From Streptomyces graminilatus (GTDB taxonomy: Bacteria > Actinomycetota > Actinomycetes > Streptomycetales > Streptomycetaceae): 64,000 nt of DNA. Made by a program: the position numbers and the translations under genes. The stretch spans positions 1 to 64,000 of the forward strand of contig NZ_LIQQ01000009.1 in assembly GCF_001418565.1 (NCBI RefSeq), given 5' to 3'. Under the pieces are notes generated by a model. The model did no database searches, was not told the DNA's origin, and saw nothing but the letters and a program-made list of their open reading frames with translations. This document shows, one piece after another, positions 35,737 through 44,281 of this stretch (position 1 is its first letter; each line of letters begins with the position of its first letter).

Positions 35737-35947
35737 TCAGTGGTCATGGTCGACGAACTCACCTCGCTGCAGGGCCTGGACGAAGGACACCCATGAATGA
35801 TCCAGAAAGTCGATCACCGGGCCTCTGGGCGTCTTCGAGTCGCGAATCGGAGCCCTTTTCGGCGGGGGGGGGGGTGAGTATTTCCACGCACCCGTTGTCG
35901 GCGCCGCTGTAGCTGCTCTTGCGCCATACGCGTATTCGTTCGGTCAC
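35737..35947 (-). pseudogene. DUF397 gene switched out of frame by an 11-C tract
   Basis: From GTG 35947 (overlapping the NB-ARC stop, GTGA) the frame reads WRKSSYSGADNGCVEILTP, the DUF397 start, then passes eleven C and continues in the wrong frame to a stop at 35759 (62 residues). With ten C, as in the sister gene, the frame would continue APIRDSKTPRGPVIDF ... SWVSFVQAL to a stop at 35737-35739, a complete DUF397 protein. So the gene is whole apart from one base in a homopolymer. Either it is phase-variable and currently off in this clone, or the run was misread in sequencing. Confidence 0.85.
35864..35874. repeat. Homopolymer G11/C11 inside DUF397 gene (out of frame)
   Basis: Eleven consecutive G on the plus strand. 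One base fewer restores the DUF397 reading frame. The equivalent position in the sister gene has ten. Confidence 0.9.
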
Positions 35948-38334
35948 GACTCGCCGTCCTCCTGGTCAACTTCCCCGCGGTGAACCGGCGTTCGCCCAGC
36001 GGCTTCGAGCGCGGCCTCGTACTCCGTACGACAGGACAGCGTATCCGGATGGTCTTCTCCCAGCACCCGCACGCAGACCTCCAGCGTGCGGGTGACCAAC
36101 TCCCTTGCCTCGGGTGCGCGTTCAGCACCGCGGAGAATCCGGGACAGCACGATCTCGATGGAGAGGGTGTGCGGATGCTCCGGACCGAGAACGCGCTGAC
36201 GGACAGCGCGCACCGTCTGCGCCGCGTCCAGGGCCTCCGGCCACTGACCGAGGCGGGACAGGACATCCGCCAACCGTTGCCGGGCGGCGAGTGTCCGCGG
36301 GTGGTCCACGCCCAGCACCCGCTCGCTGCCCTCCAACGTGGCACGCGTATGGATCGCGGCCTCCTCCCGCTCCCCGACACCGGCGAGCACCCAGGCCAGA
36401 GCGAGCCGACTCAGGAGGGTGTGGGGGTGGTCGTCGCCGAGGGCCTGCTCGCTCACCGCTAGGTTCCCGGCCGCGAGTTGACGGGCTTCGGCCCAGCGCT
36501 GCTGCTGCCCGATCGCCTCGGCCAGCCGGCCGCGGCTGTCGATCGTGTCCGGATGCGTGATGCCCAGGACGCGGGCGCGCCCGTCGGCGGCCCGGCGCAT
36601 GTACTGCTCGTCCTGCGCCCAGTGGCCGAGGCCGTACAGGGCGATGCCCAGGGCGTGGGCGCTGTCGAGCGTGTCCGGGTGATCCGCGCCGAGGAGAGCC
36701 TCCCGGGCCTCCAACGTGGCCCGGTGCACCGCGGTCGCCTCGTCGAAATATCCGAGCGCGGCCAGCGCCCGACCGCGCTCGTGCTGGTCGGCAGTCGCGT
36801 CCGCAGATTCCTGGCCGCGAGTGACGCGGGCCGCTTCGTCGGCGAGCGCACGCGTCGTGGAGTAGTCGCCACGGACGTACGACTGATCACGCAGATCGCG
36901 GACGATGGACAGTGCCGCCTCGGTGGCCGCCTCGGCGTGGCGCGCGGCGGCGTGCGCAAGCAGGGCTGAGGCATGGGGAGTGAACAGGCGCAGGGTGTGC
37001 GCGTCGACGTAATGGTCCGAGTCCGTCGAAAGGAGCCGCCGCAGGAGGCCTGCGGCGGATTCCAGCAGCAGCGCCCGCTGGTCGACCGGGATGCGTGCCG
37101 CGACCGTTTCCAGGAGGATCGGGTGCGCCTGCACGCTGCGCACGGCGGCACGTTCGGCCCCGGCGGACGCGTCGAGGACCGAGACCAGGGAGTGGGTCAC
37201 AAGCTGTTCGAGCGCGAGGTTCGCATGTTCGCCGGTGAGCGGTGGAACGGCGTACGCCAGCGCGGTGCCGTCGAGACCGGCCGGCGCGAGCACCCCGACC
37301 GGCAGCGGCGCCGCGGCGAAGCACGACAGCAGCCTGAGCAGCGTCGTCGCCTCGGGAACACCCTGCTCGGTCGATGCGTCCAAGGAGATCTGCCACGTAC
37401 CGGTGATCAGCCGGCGTAGTTCCTGTTCCCCGGGCTCCGCTCCGTGATCGAGCAGCGACGGGTCGGCATCAAGACGCTTGAGGTACTCATCCACTGAGAC
37501 CGGCTCCAGAAGTTGACGGCCGAGGTAGGCGCCGGCGAGCGACAGTGCGAGCGGGTGACAGCCGAGCCGCCGCGCCAGCAGCTCCAGCTTCGCGAGGTCC
37601 TCCGTGCTGACCGAGAGGTCACGCAGCACGTCGACGGCGTAAGAGACGTCCAGAACATCGAGTGCGTGCTTGGCGGCCCCACGCCACTCGGCGGCGTCCC
37701 GGAGCCGACTCGTGATCAGTACGATGCCGCGACCGCTGGAACGCAGCCAGGCGCCGTGCCGGAACACGGAAGCATCGTCCGCGTTGTCGAGGACCAGCAA
37801 CCAGGGCTCGGGCGAGCGGTCCAGGTAGTGCCAGACGAAGTCCGCGTCCGGCCGACGGCCTTCACGTGCGGCATCGACCTCCTGCTGCGCGGCTCCGCGG
37901 TCGTGCGCCACGGCCAGCATCCCGGAACGGAAGGACGAATGGTCGGAGGCGTTGACCCACAGTCCCACGACTCCGCAGCCGGTCACCGCCTCGTCGAACA
38001 CCGTCTGGGCCAGTGCCGTCTTGCCGCTTCCCGCCATCCCATGCACGACGTGCAGACCGTTCGCCGCGGTCGCCGGATCGCGGATGTCCTCCAGGAGTCC
38101 GCCTCGTACGTCGAGGCGGTCACGCAGCGGGGAACTCAGCGGAGCGACCAGGGGAGTGCGGACCGACTCGGGGCTCGCCCATCCCAACCCGGCGCCTAGT
38201 GCGGGCGGTTGGGACTGCTGGACGGCGTATTCCACGATGATCTGGTTGCCGGCGGCCTGGTACACGCGACTGTGGCCTTCGGCGACAGCCCGCAGCACAT
38301 GGTCGCCTTGCGGAGCGTCCGGATGTTCCCTCAT
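35944..38334 (-). CDS. NB-ARC ATPase with C-terminal TPR repeats (NLR-like), copy 2
   Basis: 796 residues from ATG 38334, which overlaps the upstream stop (ATGA). It has the same plan as copy 1: a short N-terminus containing SRVYQAAGNQIIVEYAVQQ, Walker A HGMAGSGKT, Walker B LLVLDNADD, an RLGCHPLAL segment, and a TPR region with LGADHPDTL, LGDDHPHTL and LGPEHPHTL motifs in steps of about 42 residues. The regular 42-residue spacing matches the TPR_10/kinesin-light-chain type. Role as for copy 1: a nucleotide-switch sensor or regulator. Upstream lies a small gene ending in the shared motif ARVYQAGRDQHIVE, downstream the frameshifted DUF397 gene; all three are overlapped and probably co-translated. 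Confidence 0.85.
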   Translation of the reverse strand: MREHPDAPQGDHVLRAVAEGHSRVYQAAGNQIIVEYAVQQSQPPALGAGLGWASPESVRTPLVAPLSSPLRDRLDVRGGLLEDIRDPATAANGLHVVHGMAGSGKTALAQTVFDEAVTGCGVVGLWVNASDHSSFRSGMLAVAHDRGAAQQEVDAAREGRRPDADFVWHYLDRSPEPWLLVLDNADDASVFRHGAWLRSSGRGIVLITSRLRDAAEWRGAAKHALDVLDVSYAVDVLRDLSVSTEDLAKLELLARRLGCHPLALSLAGAYLGRQLLEPVSVDEYLKRLDADPSLLDHGAEPGEQELRRLITGTWQISLDASTEQGVPEATTLLRLLSCFAAAPLPVGVLAPAGLDGTALAYAVPPLTGEHANLALEQLVTHSLVSVLDASAGAERAAVRSVQAHPILLETVAARIPVDQRALLLESAAGLLRRLLSTDSDHYVDAHTLRLFTPHASALLAHAAARHAEAATEAALSIVRDLRDQSYVRGDYSTTRALADEAARVTRGQESADATADQHERGRALAALGYFDEATAVHRATLEAREALLGADHPDTLDSAHALGIALYGLGHWAQDEQYMRRAADGRARVLGITHPDTIDSRGRLAEAIGQQQRWAEARQLAAGNLAVSEQALGDDHPHTLLSRLALAWVLAGVGEREEAAIHTRATLEGSERVLGVDHPRTLAARQRLADVLSRLGQWPEALDAAQTVRAVRQRVLGPEHPHTLSIEIVLSRILRGAERAPEARELVTRTLEVCVRVLGEDHPDTLSCRTEYEAALEAAGRTPVHRGEVDQEDGES

Positions 38335-38750
38335 CGCTCGACGATGTGCTGGTCGCGGCCGGCCTGATAGACCCGCGCGTTCCCTGAGGCCTGTGCGTGC
38401 ATCCGCACGGAGGGAACAGACGGCTGCTCGACCTCGGGCAGAGACGCACGTGCCTGAGCCAGAACTTCCTCAAGTTCCCGGGCGACGGACGGGTCGGCGG
38501 CCAGCAAACGCCTCAACCTGCGACGCCAGTCCCGCTCCAGGTCCTCAGCACCCGCCGAGTCGCCCTCGCGCCGGGAGGTAAGGATCTCCTCGCGGGTTTC
38601 CTCCAGCGCCGTGTCGATCTCGTCGGCCTGCGCGGGGCGCGCACGACGCCACAGTGCCACCACACCGTCGCGTGTCCGCTGCCACGCATCCGTGGCCATC
38701 AGCGCAACGACGGTAGTTCCAGCGGTCTGCGCCAGCACTTCCGGATCCAT
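38331..38750 (-). CDS. Small helical protein, first gene of the NB-ARC copy 2 operon
   Basis: 139 residues from ATG 38750, preceded by a GGGGGAAG segment. The N-terminal ~25 residues are mildly hydrophobic (TAGTTVVALMATDAW). The centre is a highly charged helix (about 35-105). The C-terminus contains NARVYQAGRDQHIVE, closely like the beginning of the next protein; this VYQAGRDQ-type motif is frequent in Streptomyces NB-ARC and signal-transduction proteins and may be a docking segment. Its stop overlaps the NB-ARC start by 4 bases. Function unknown; probably an accessory subunit of the switch protein. Confidence 0.65.
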   Translation of the reverse strand: MDPEVLAQTAGTTVVALMATDAWQRTRDGVVALWRRARPAQADEIDTALEETREEILTSRREGDSAGAEDLERDWRRRLRRLLAADPSVARELEEVLAQARASLPEVEQPSVPSVRMHAQASGNARVYQAGRDQHIVER

Positions 38751-39285
38751 GGCCGCTTCCCCCGTACCTCTTGACACGTGACGACGATGATAGGCATCAA
38801 CGTGCCGACCGAGAAGATGATCTGGCCCAACGGCACTTGGACAGCGCACAGCTTGGCCGAAACACATGTCTGGCCAGCGCCGTACCGGCGCCGCGCCCGC
38901 CACCGACTCGGCACCGGCGGTCCGGGATGCTCGATGTGCTCAGCTCACGGAACTGTGCGACCGACCGGTGCCGATGCTGACATGCCTCCGCAAGCCGCCG
39001 TAGAGCGATGGTCGGGCCGCGTTCTTCGTGACGCACGAGTATCCGGACCAGACGGATGTGGTGAATCCGGACGGCAACCCGGCGACGTTCACAACCGAAC
39101 GTCCGTTGACCTGGCCGTCACCAAGACCTCGACCGCACCATCATCGTCAGCTCGGACTTGCTGTCTCCGTGGCGGTCCGGGGCTCCGGGTCTTCGGGGAT
39201 GCCGGACACCGGGCGGTGAAAGTCTCTAGAGTGCATGATCGTCGGGCAGTGCGTGCAGGGCACTGCGGATGACCGAGGGGGCCGT
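38751..39285. other. Divergent intergenic region, 535 bp
   Basis: Separates the minus-strand NB-ARC operon from the plus-strand AfsR-like gene and should contain both promoters. No reading frame here has coding character. No hairpin or repeat of note was seen. Confidence 0.4.
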
Positions 39286-41313
39286 GTGAGGGTCGAACTT
39301 CCGCCGGAGCCGCTGAACTTCGTCAACCGTGACGAGGAGCAGGAACGTGCCGTGCGTGCGGTGATGGAATGGCGGAGCCGGTCCCGCCCGCCGGTCATCG
39401 GGCTGCGCGCTCCGACCGGCCTGGGAAAGACAGAGCTGGCCAACCGGATCGCCCGTACTCTGTGCGACCGTTTCCCGTTCACCGATGGTGTGCTGTCCGC
39501 CGACCTCGACGACTTCCGGGTGGACGGCACGCTGGACCCCGGTGATGTGCTCTCCCGGTTGCTGAACTCCCTCGGTGTGAAGCCGGACAAGGTGGAGGCC
39601 CAGTACACGGCCCGGTGCGCGCAGTACTGGAATAGGACGTCCGAGTCCGAGGCGAAGTTCATCCTCCTGCTGGACAACGCGCGCTACGCCTCGGAGGTCG
39701 TCCCCCTGCTCCCGGCGTCGGGCGGCAGCGTGGTGATCGTCACGAGCCATGGTCCGCTCCACGAGTTCGAGGCCGGTGCCGTGGAGGATCTGCCTCTGCC
39801 GCCACTGGACGAGCGGGCGGGGACGGAACTGTTGGAGCTGATCGTCCGTGACAACCGGCTGGCCGCCGATCCGGAGGCGGCACGGGCGGTGGTCCGGTTG
39901 TGCGACGGTCTGCCCGCGGCGCTGCATGTGGCGGGCCAGTTGGTGCGTGCCCACCAGCTGCGTCCGCTCTCCCGTCTTCTCGCCGATCTCCGGGCGGAGT
40001 TGGACGAGAAGGGCGTGTCCGGCGTGGAACACCTCTGGGACACGGCCTACGCCGCTCTGTCCCGGCCGGCGGCCCAGCTCTACCGGTTGCTTCCGCACCA
40101 TCCCGGCGGGACATTCACACTCCACTCTGCCACCGCGCTCTTGGGACTGGGACCGGAGGTCTGCCAGGATGCCCTGGACGAGCTGAACCGGACCGGATTA
40201 CTGGACCTGCGTCTGCTGTCGCTGACGGAGGCCGGCCAGATGAAACTGCTGGGACCGCTGCGCGCACACGCCCTGCGCCGGTCCCGCCGGGAAGCGACGG
40301 ACGCGGAGGTGGCCGAGGCACAGGTCAGGCTGCTGCGTTGGCTCGTACGGCAGGCTCAGCTGGCCGACCGGTTCGCCGCCGGCCGTCGACTGACCGTCGT
40401 GGATGTTCTCGACGAGGTTCCCGGTGTGCCGGACGTTCCGCTGGAGGATCCGGAGGCGACCGAGGACAAGCGAGCCAGGACTGCACGCGCCGAACGTGCT
40501 GCCCACTGGCTGTACGAGGAACGTCATGTGGTGTTCGCATGCTCGCGCCTGGCTCACGCGCGCGGGATGGACACCGAGGTCGTGGCCCTGTCCGAGCCCG
40601 TGTGGACGCATGCCCTGGATCATCCCCATCAGTCCGAGGTGACCGAGGTGTTCCGGCGTGCCGTCGACTCGGCGGTCCGGCACGGAGGGAACGCGGGATG
40701 GCTGGTGCGAACGCGCTGCCAACTGGCCAGGCCGCTGTGGGAGTCGGGCGAACTGAGCGAGGCCCAGGTCCAGATCGACAGGGCGATGTCCGCTGCCGAT
40801 CTGCTGGGCGACTCCGAACGTGACCGGAAGCTCGCCGCGTCGGCCGTCGAGCACCGCGGCATGCTCAAGGGCGTGCGGGGTGAGTGGAGTTCTGCCCTGG
40901 ACGACTTCACGGGTTCCCGCGATCTGCACCGGGCGATCCCCAATCCCTACGGCATCCTGCTTCAGACCTATCGGATGGGCGAGGCGAGTGCGAAGACGGG
41001 TGACCTTGGGACGGCGTGTCGTCTGCTGTCCGAGGCACATGCGGGGTTCGTGGCGATGAAGAACCGAGAGAGGCTTGTTGGGCGCTCGGCGTTCGCACTT
41101 GCTGGCGTCCTGCACCAGCTCGGCCGGACGGACGAGGCCCGTGCGCTGTACGACGAGTCGCTCGGACGTGCCGACCGGCGACGTTCCGGCTTCGACCTGG
41201 CACGCGTCCACGACGCGCTCGCCGAACTGGACACGGCCGAAGGGCACCTGATGGAGGCCGAGGCACACCGTACGACGGCCCGGACCCTCCGGCGGCGCAA
41301 CGGCCTGGTCTAG
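39286..41313 (+). CDS. AfsR-like NB-ARC/TPR protein without SARP domain
   Basis: 675 residues from GTG 39286, chosen for the GAGGGGG just upstream; ATG 39235 lacks a ribosome binding site. The start PPEPLNFVNRDEE and the P-loop APTGLGKTE are those of AfsR-type NTPase domains, followed by FILLLDNA (Walker B) and LPLPPLDE / LCDGLPAAL motifs. The second half (about 400-660) is TPR-like. AfsR proteins usually begin with a SARP DNA-binding domain; that is absent here, so this is a stand-alone switch protein, likely a regulator or sensor. A TTA leucine codon at 40198-40200 would make translation depend on the rare bldA tRNA, as in many late or accessory Streptomyces genes. Its stop overlaps the opposite-strand gene's stop by three bases. 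Confidence 0.8.
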   Translation: MRVELPPEPLNFVNRDEEQERAVRAVMEWRSRSRPPVIGLRAPTGLGKTELANRIARTLCDRFPFTDGVLSADLDDFRVDGTLDPGDVLSRLLNSLGVKPDKVEAQYTARCAQYWNRTSESEAKFILLLDNARYASEVVPLLPASGGSVVIVTSHGPLHEFEAGAVEDLPLPPLDERAGTELLELIVRDNRLAADPEAARAVVRLCDGLPAALHVAGQLVRAHQLRPLSRLLADLRAELDEKGVSGVEHLWDTAYAALSRPAAQLYRLLPHHPGGTFTLHSATALLGLGPEVCQDALDELNRTGLLDLRLLSLTEAGQMKLLGPLRAHALRRSRREATDAEVAEAQVRLLRWLVRQAQLADRFAAGRRLTVVDVLDEVPGVPDVPLEDPEATEDKRARTARAERAAHWLYEERHVVFACSRLAHARGMDTEVVALSEPVWTHALDHPHQSEVTEVFRRAVDSAVRHGGNAGWLVRTRCQLARPLWESGELSEAQVQIDRAMSAADLLGDSERDRKLAASAVEHRGMLKGVRGEWSSALDDFTGSRDLHRAIPNPYGILLQTYRMGEASAKTGDLGTACRLLSEAHAGFVAMKNRERLVGRSAFALAGVLHQLGRTDEARALYDESLGRADRRRSGFDLARVHDALAELDTAEGHLMEAEAHRTTARTLRRRNGLV

Positions 41314-42923
41314 ATCGTCTGGGTTGCTTCGGTGTCCGTGGACGGCCGGAGGACGACGCGGAAAGTCCGCACTCCGACGAGGCAGTTCAGCACGGTGCGG
41401 CTGTCCGGGCCGGGCTGGAGGGAGACCAGCCGGGCGTGTACGGCCGACAGCGCGACGGCCGGGTCGATGCGTACGACCCGGCCATCCTCGGACCGGGGTT
41501 CGGCCTGGACGGCGTACGTCCGCTCATGACCGCGGACTCTGAGCAGGCACCCGCCGGACGGCAGCAGGGCCGCGGCCGAGCGGCAGCCCGGGTAGGTGGC
41601 CAGGGTGTGCCGGGTCCATCCGTCTGCGGTCCAGGCCAGGTCCACGGGGGCGGCGGTCGCCGGGAGCGGGCGACGGTACAACAGGCCTGCGGAACGGGCG
41701 AGTTGTTCGCTGGCGGCGCCGTGCTCAACGGCCAGGTGGTGGCCGGGTGGGCCGGTGCCGGCCGGGTGCCGGGTGATCCGGACGCCGTCCACGGTGGTCT
41801 CCACGTGGACGGCGAACGCTGCGGGGACACGCGCGGCGGGCGCGGGCAGGGGAAGCGGCCGGGGGGTGATGGCGTGAGCGGGTGGCGTGACACCGAGCAG
41901 GGCGTAGACCTCGGTGCGCAAGCGGTTCACGGCATCACCGGGGGGCGCGAACGCGGCCTGGGCGGCGGTACGCCCGGGACCCGGCCGGTACGCCCGCAGT
42001 GCGTCGATGATGTCCTCGGCGCGTCCCAACTGCGGTATCCGGTCGAGGAGTACGCCCATCGGGCTGTTGGGGATCAGTTCTCCGCCGCCCGGGTGGACGC
42101 TCACGACGGGGCGGTCCTGGGCGGCGCAGTAGTAGAGGGCGGCAGATCCGTGGTCGGTTATCAGGGCGTCGGCGGCTATCAGGACGGAGGCCCACTCCTC
42201 GTGTGAGTCGGGCAGGATCATCCCCGCGTCGAGGGCCGGTGCGAGGCGCTCGGTCAGCTCGTACGTGCCGAGCAGGCTGCGTTCGTTGGGGTGGATCACG
42301 AATGCCAACTGGTGCTCGTCATGCGGTAGTTGGGCCGCGAGCAGGGCGGGCAGTCCGGGGTGTCGCCGGATGAGGGACTCGGGCCCCCAGGTGGAGGCCA
42401 GGACCAGTAGCTTGCGGGCTCCGGTGCCCAACGCGGCCCGGTAGCGGTCGCGTAGCGGTGTCGAGGCGAGGACGCGTTCCAGAGTGAGATCGCCGATCAC
42501 CTTCGCGTGCCGGGCCGCCCGCGGGTCCGTGGTGGCCACCCTGGCGACCTGATCGGGATGGGCCAGAGCGTGCAGCGCTATTGGCGCGTGGTGGTCGGTT
42601 CGTCGCAGATACGCCGGGTCCAGTCCGGATGCCGAATCGGCCGAACCTTCATCGGGGATCGACTTGTTGAAGCCCGCGCCGTGCGGCAGGAGGACGTGCG
42701 GGCCGTGCAGCAGCCTCAGGTCGCCCTTCGGGCTCGCGGCCAGGACCAGGTCGTAGGTGCGACTGCATGCTTCGCGCCACGGCACCGTGCGGCCTCCGAG
42801 GGCGGCGATCGCGGAGAGAGCGTCCGTTCCGAAGTCGGAGCCGGGGACGAGGGTGAACAGGCGGGTGATCCGATCGTCACCGGAAAATATCGGGAGAACG
42901 TCGAGCAGGCGATACAGGGCCAC
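41310..42923 (-). CDS. CDP-glycerol glycerophosphotransferase-like protein
   Basis: 537 residues from GTG 42923, the only usable start, since a stop lies 17-25 codons upstream; in-frame sequence before it (AVLFAARSA) also reads like protein, so the start is uncertain. Residues about 85-320 resemble the GT-B-like TagB/TagF transferases: HGAGFNKS near the start of the core, LVLASTWGPESL, VIHPNE, then ADALITDHGSAALYYCAAQDRPV, equivalent to the DYSS...KPV motif of those enzymes. TagF-type enzymes polymerise teichoic-acid-like glycerol phosphate. The C-terminal ~180 residues form a separate beta-rich domain not recognised. Whether it still transfers glycerol phosphate is unknown; it is not near other wall-polymer genes. 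Confidence 0.6.
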   Translation of the reverse strand: MALYRLLDVLPIFSGDDRITRLFTLVPGSDFGTDALSAIAALGGRTVPWREACSRTYDLVLAASPKGDLRLLHGPHVLLPHGAGFNKSIPDEGSADSASGLDPAYLRRTDHHAPIALHALAHPDQVARVATTDPRAARHAKVIGDLTLERVLASTPLRDRYRAALGTGARKLLVLASTWGPESLIRRHPGLPALLAAQLPHDEHQLAFVIHPNERSLLGTYELTERLAPALDAGMILPDSHEEWASVLIAADALITDHGSAALYYCAAQDRPVVSVHPGGGELIPNSPMGVLLDRIPQLGRAEDIIDALRAYRPGPGRTAAQAAFAPPGDAVNRLRTEVYALLGVTPPAHAITPRPLPLPAPAARVPAAFAVHVETTVDGVRITRHPAGTGPPGHHLAVEHGAASEQLARSAGLLYRRPLPATAAPVDLAWTADGWTRHTLATYPGCRSAAALLPSGGCLLRVRGHERTYAVQAEPRSEDGRVVRIDPAVALSAVHARLVSLQPGPDSRTVLNCLVGVRTFRVVLRPSTDTEATQTI

Positions 42924-43162
42924 CGCCGACCTGGCCGCGAACAGAACCGCTCGCCCGTCGCCCGTCGCCCGAAAGTATCCAGTCTATCGGGGATCGGCGT
43001 GCGGCAACAGCTGTTTCCGCAGGTCGGGGCGGTTTTTTCCGCGTCGTCGGGCGACATGGCCTGATCCTATCGCTCGGCGTTCGAGGGTTGTCGGGAGTGA
43101 TCCACGCCGCACATTCGGCACGGGTGGTGTGGCAGGCTGTGGCTGATCGCGAAGATGGCTGC

Positions 43163-43627
43163 ATGAGTGACTGGGGAATCGCATTGATTGCCGCGGGATC
43201 GGCGATCGCGGGCAGCGTCGTCACCGGCTGGTACGCCCGCAGCGCCGGCATCCGGCAGGCCGTTGCGGCACGGCACGCGGGCGACCGTCAGGCGGACGCG
43301 CTGCTCGAATCGGTTCGCATGACGCTTCGCGCCGAGTCCGGCCACCGTGAGTTCGCCCTCCGCCGCCAGATCTACGCGGAGTTCCTCGGAGCCGCGGACG
43401 CCAAGATCCTCACCGAACGGAACGGGCGGGGCCAAGCAGAGGACGACGTCCTGCTGCAACGCACCTTGGGCGGAGTACTCCTGGAAGGTCCGCCGACTGC
43501 CGCCGCCGCTGCGCAACACCTCGTCGATTGCCTGCGACGCCATGAGAGACCCGACGAACTCACGCGCGCGAAGCTGGCCTTCGTCTCTGTTGCGCAGGCA
43601 TGCTGCCGGTCCGGTGACCTCCCGTAG
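43163..43627 (+). CDS. Small membrane-anchored hypothetical protein
   Basis: 154 residues from ATG 43163. One hydrophobic helix at about 5-25 (ALIAAGSAIAGSVVTGWYA) anchors a charged, helical cytoplasmic part. No enzyme motif is seen. Proteins of this shape are common and uncharacterised in Streptomyces. It is the last apparently intact gene before the tRNA half-site. The 42924-43162 gap before it holds no other gene I can support. Confidence 0.6.
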   Translation: MSDWGIALIAAGSAIAGSVVTGWYARSAGIRQAVAARHAGDRQADALLESVRMTLRAESGHREFALRRQIYAEFLGAADAKILTERNGRGQAEDDVLLQRTLGGVLLEGPPTAAAAAQHLVDCLRRHERPDELTRAKLAFVSVAQACCRSGDLP

Positions 43628-43649
43628 AACTTGCCCAGGTCCCCTGCCG

Positions 43650-43785
43650 GGTAAGGCGTGTCCGTGGCTGGGTGACAAGGGCTTCGTGAGCGGGGTGCAG
43701 GACCCGGTCACGGGGCTGACGCGCCTGGGGGCGCGGGAGTACGACGCGACGATCGGGCGCTTCGTCGCTGAGCGCACGGTTCCGG
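43650..43785 (+). pseudogene. Fragment of an RHS-repeat core end
   Basis: One frame encodes WLGDKGFVSG ... TGLTRLGAREYDATIGRFV, the hallmark of the end of RHS core domains (compare TGLTHLGAREYDSATGRF in the intact gene at 62.8 kb). There is no start and the frame ends at 43826 without a C-terminal domain. It is a remnant lying 220 bases left of the tRNA half-site. I see nothing else in 43786-44004. Confidence 0.7.
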
Positions 43786-44004
43786 TGCCGAAGCAGCGTC
43801 ATTGCGGCTGCCCTGTCGGAGGGTGACAATGGCATTCCGACCGCCCGGAACACCCGTGGGTGTTCCATGTGCGGCCACAGTGCGGCCGGACGCCTTTGGA
43901 CCGGATAACACGGGGTGTCACGGTGGAACTGGTCGCATGTGCTCTGATCAGGCAGAACAGCACCGGGCGGCACGAGCCGGAACCAGCCGTCACGAATCCC
44001 CGTG

Positions 44005-44050
44005 GTCTCGTAATGCGTAGGTCTCGGGTTCGAATCCCGAAGGCGGCTCC
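44005..44050 (+). other. 3' half of tRNA-Thr(CGU): probable attachment site (att)
   Basis: Reads anticodon loop CTCGTAA (44007-44013), 3' anticodon arm TGCGT, variable loop AGGTC, T arm TCGGG-TTCGAAT-CCCGA (44024-44040) and 3' acceptor strand AGGCGGC plus T. The D arm, 5' acceptor strand and 5' anticodon strand are missing: bases before 44005 do not pair. Integrases of actinobacterial elements and phages recombine in tRNA 3' ends, leaving one whole tRNA and one 3' half. With this orientation the element lies to the left and the whole tRNA is expected beyond the left edge of the window. Confidence 0.8.
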
Positions 44051-44054
44051 GAGG

Positions 44055-44090
44055 AACCCCAGGACTCACTCGCCGTGACCTGGGGTTTTT
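44055..44090 (+). terminator. Intrinsic terminator following the tRNA-Thr half
   Basis: AACCCCAGG (44055-44063) pairs with CCTGGGGTT (44079-44087) and is followed by a run of five T, a textbook rho-independent terminator. Its position 5 bases after the acceptor end is that of a native tRNA terminator, which supports the view that chromosomal sequence resumes here. Confidence 0.85.
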
Positions 44091-44190
44091 CCCTGTTCGG
44101 GGGCATGATGCATCACACGGCCGGGGTGTGGCGAGATGGCTTGCGTGAGCGGAGCGTCCGGTGGCCTATTTCCCGGGCCTCTTCCGCTTA

Positions 44191-44281
44191 GAGCGCGGTG
44201 CTGCGGGCCTGGTTGGGCCGGATCCCGAGCTGGTTCAGGCGCTGGGTCAGCTGTGTGGTGCTGATCGGGCGTCCGGGCTGG
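44191..44281 (-). pseudogene. Possible fragment of a recombinase/integrase-like gene
   Basis: One frame reads QPGRPISTTQLTQRLNQLGI then RPNQARSTAL and a stop. The pattern resembles a segment of Streptomyces site-specific recombinase-like proteins (LxxRLxxLGI ... RxxAL), from memory of that family only. It is fused in mid-sequence to the ABC permease remnant at about 44281. Thirty codons are too few for certainty. The 44091-44190 stretch shows nothing else. Confidence 0.3.

Noticed and set aside
36973-38581. Plus-strand frames inside the NB-ARC operon
   Set aside because: Antisense to proteins with clear Walker A/B and TPR motifs and overlapping start/stop codons on the minus strand.
43347-43826. 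A 159-codon plus-strand frame as an intact gene
   Set aside because: Its first two-thirds are out-of-frame shadow of the gene at 43163-43627; only the RHS fragment (43650-43785) is meaningful.
44005-44050. Functional tRNA gene
   Set aside because: The 5' acceptor strand, D arm and 5' anticodon strand are missing, so it cannot fold as a tRNA; kept as an attachment-site remnant.
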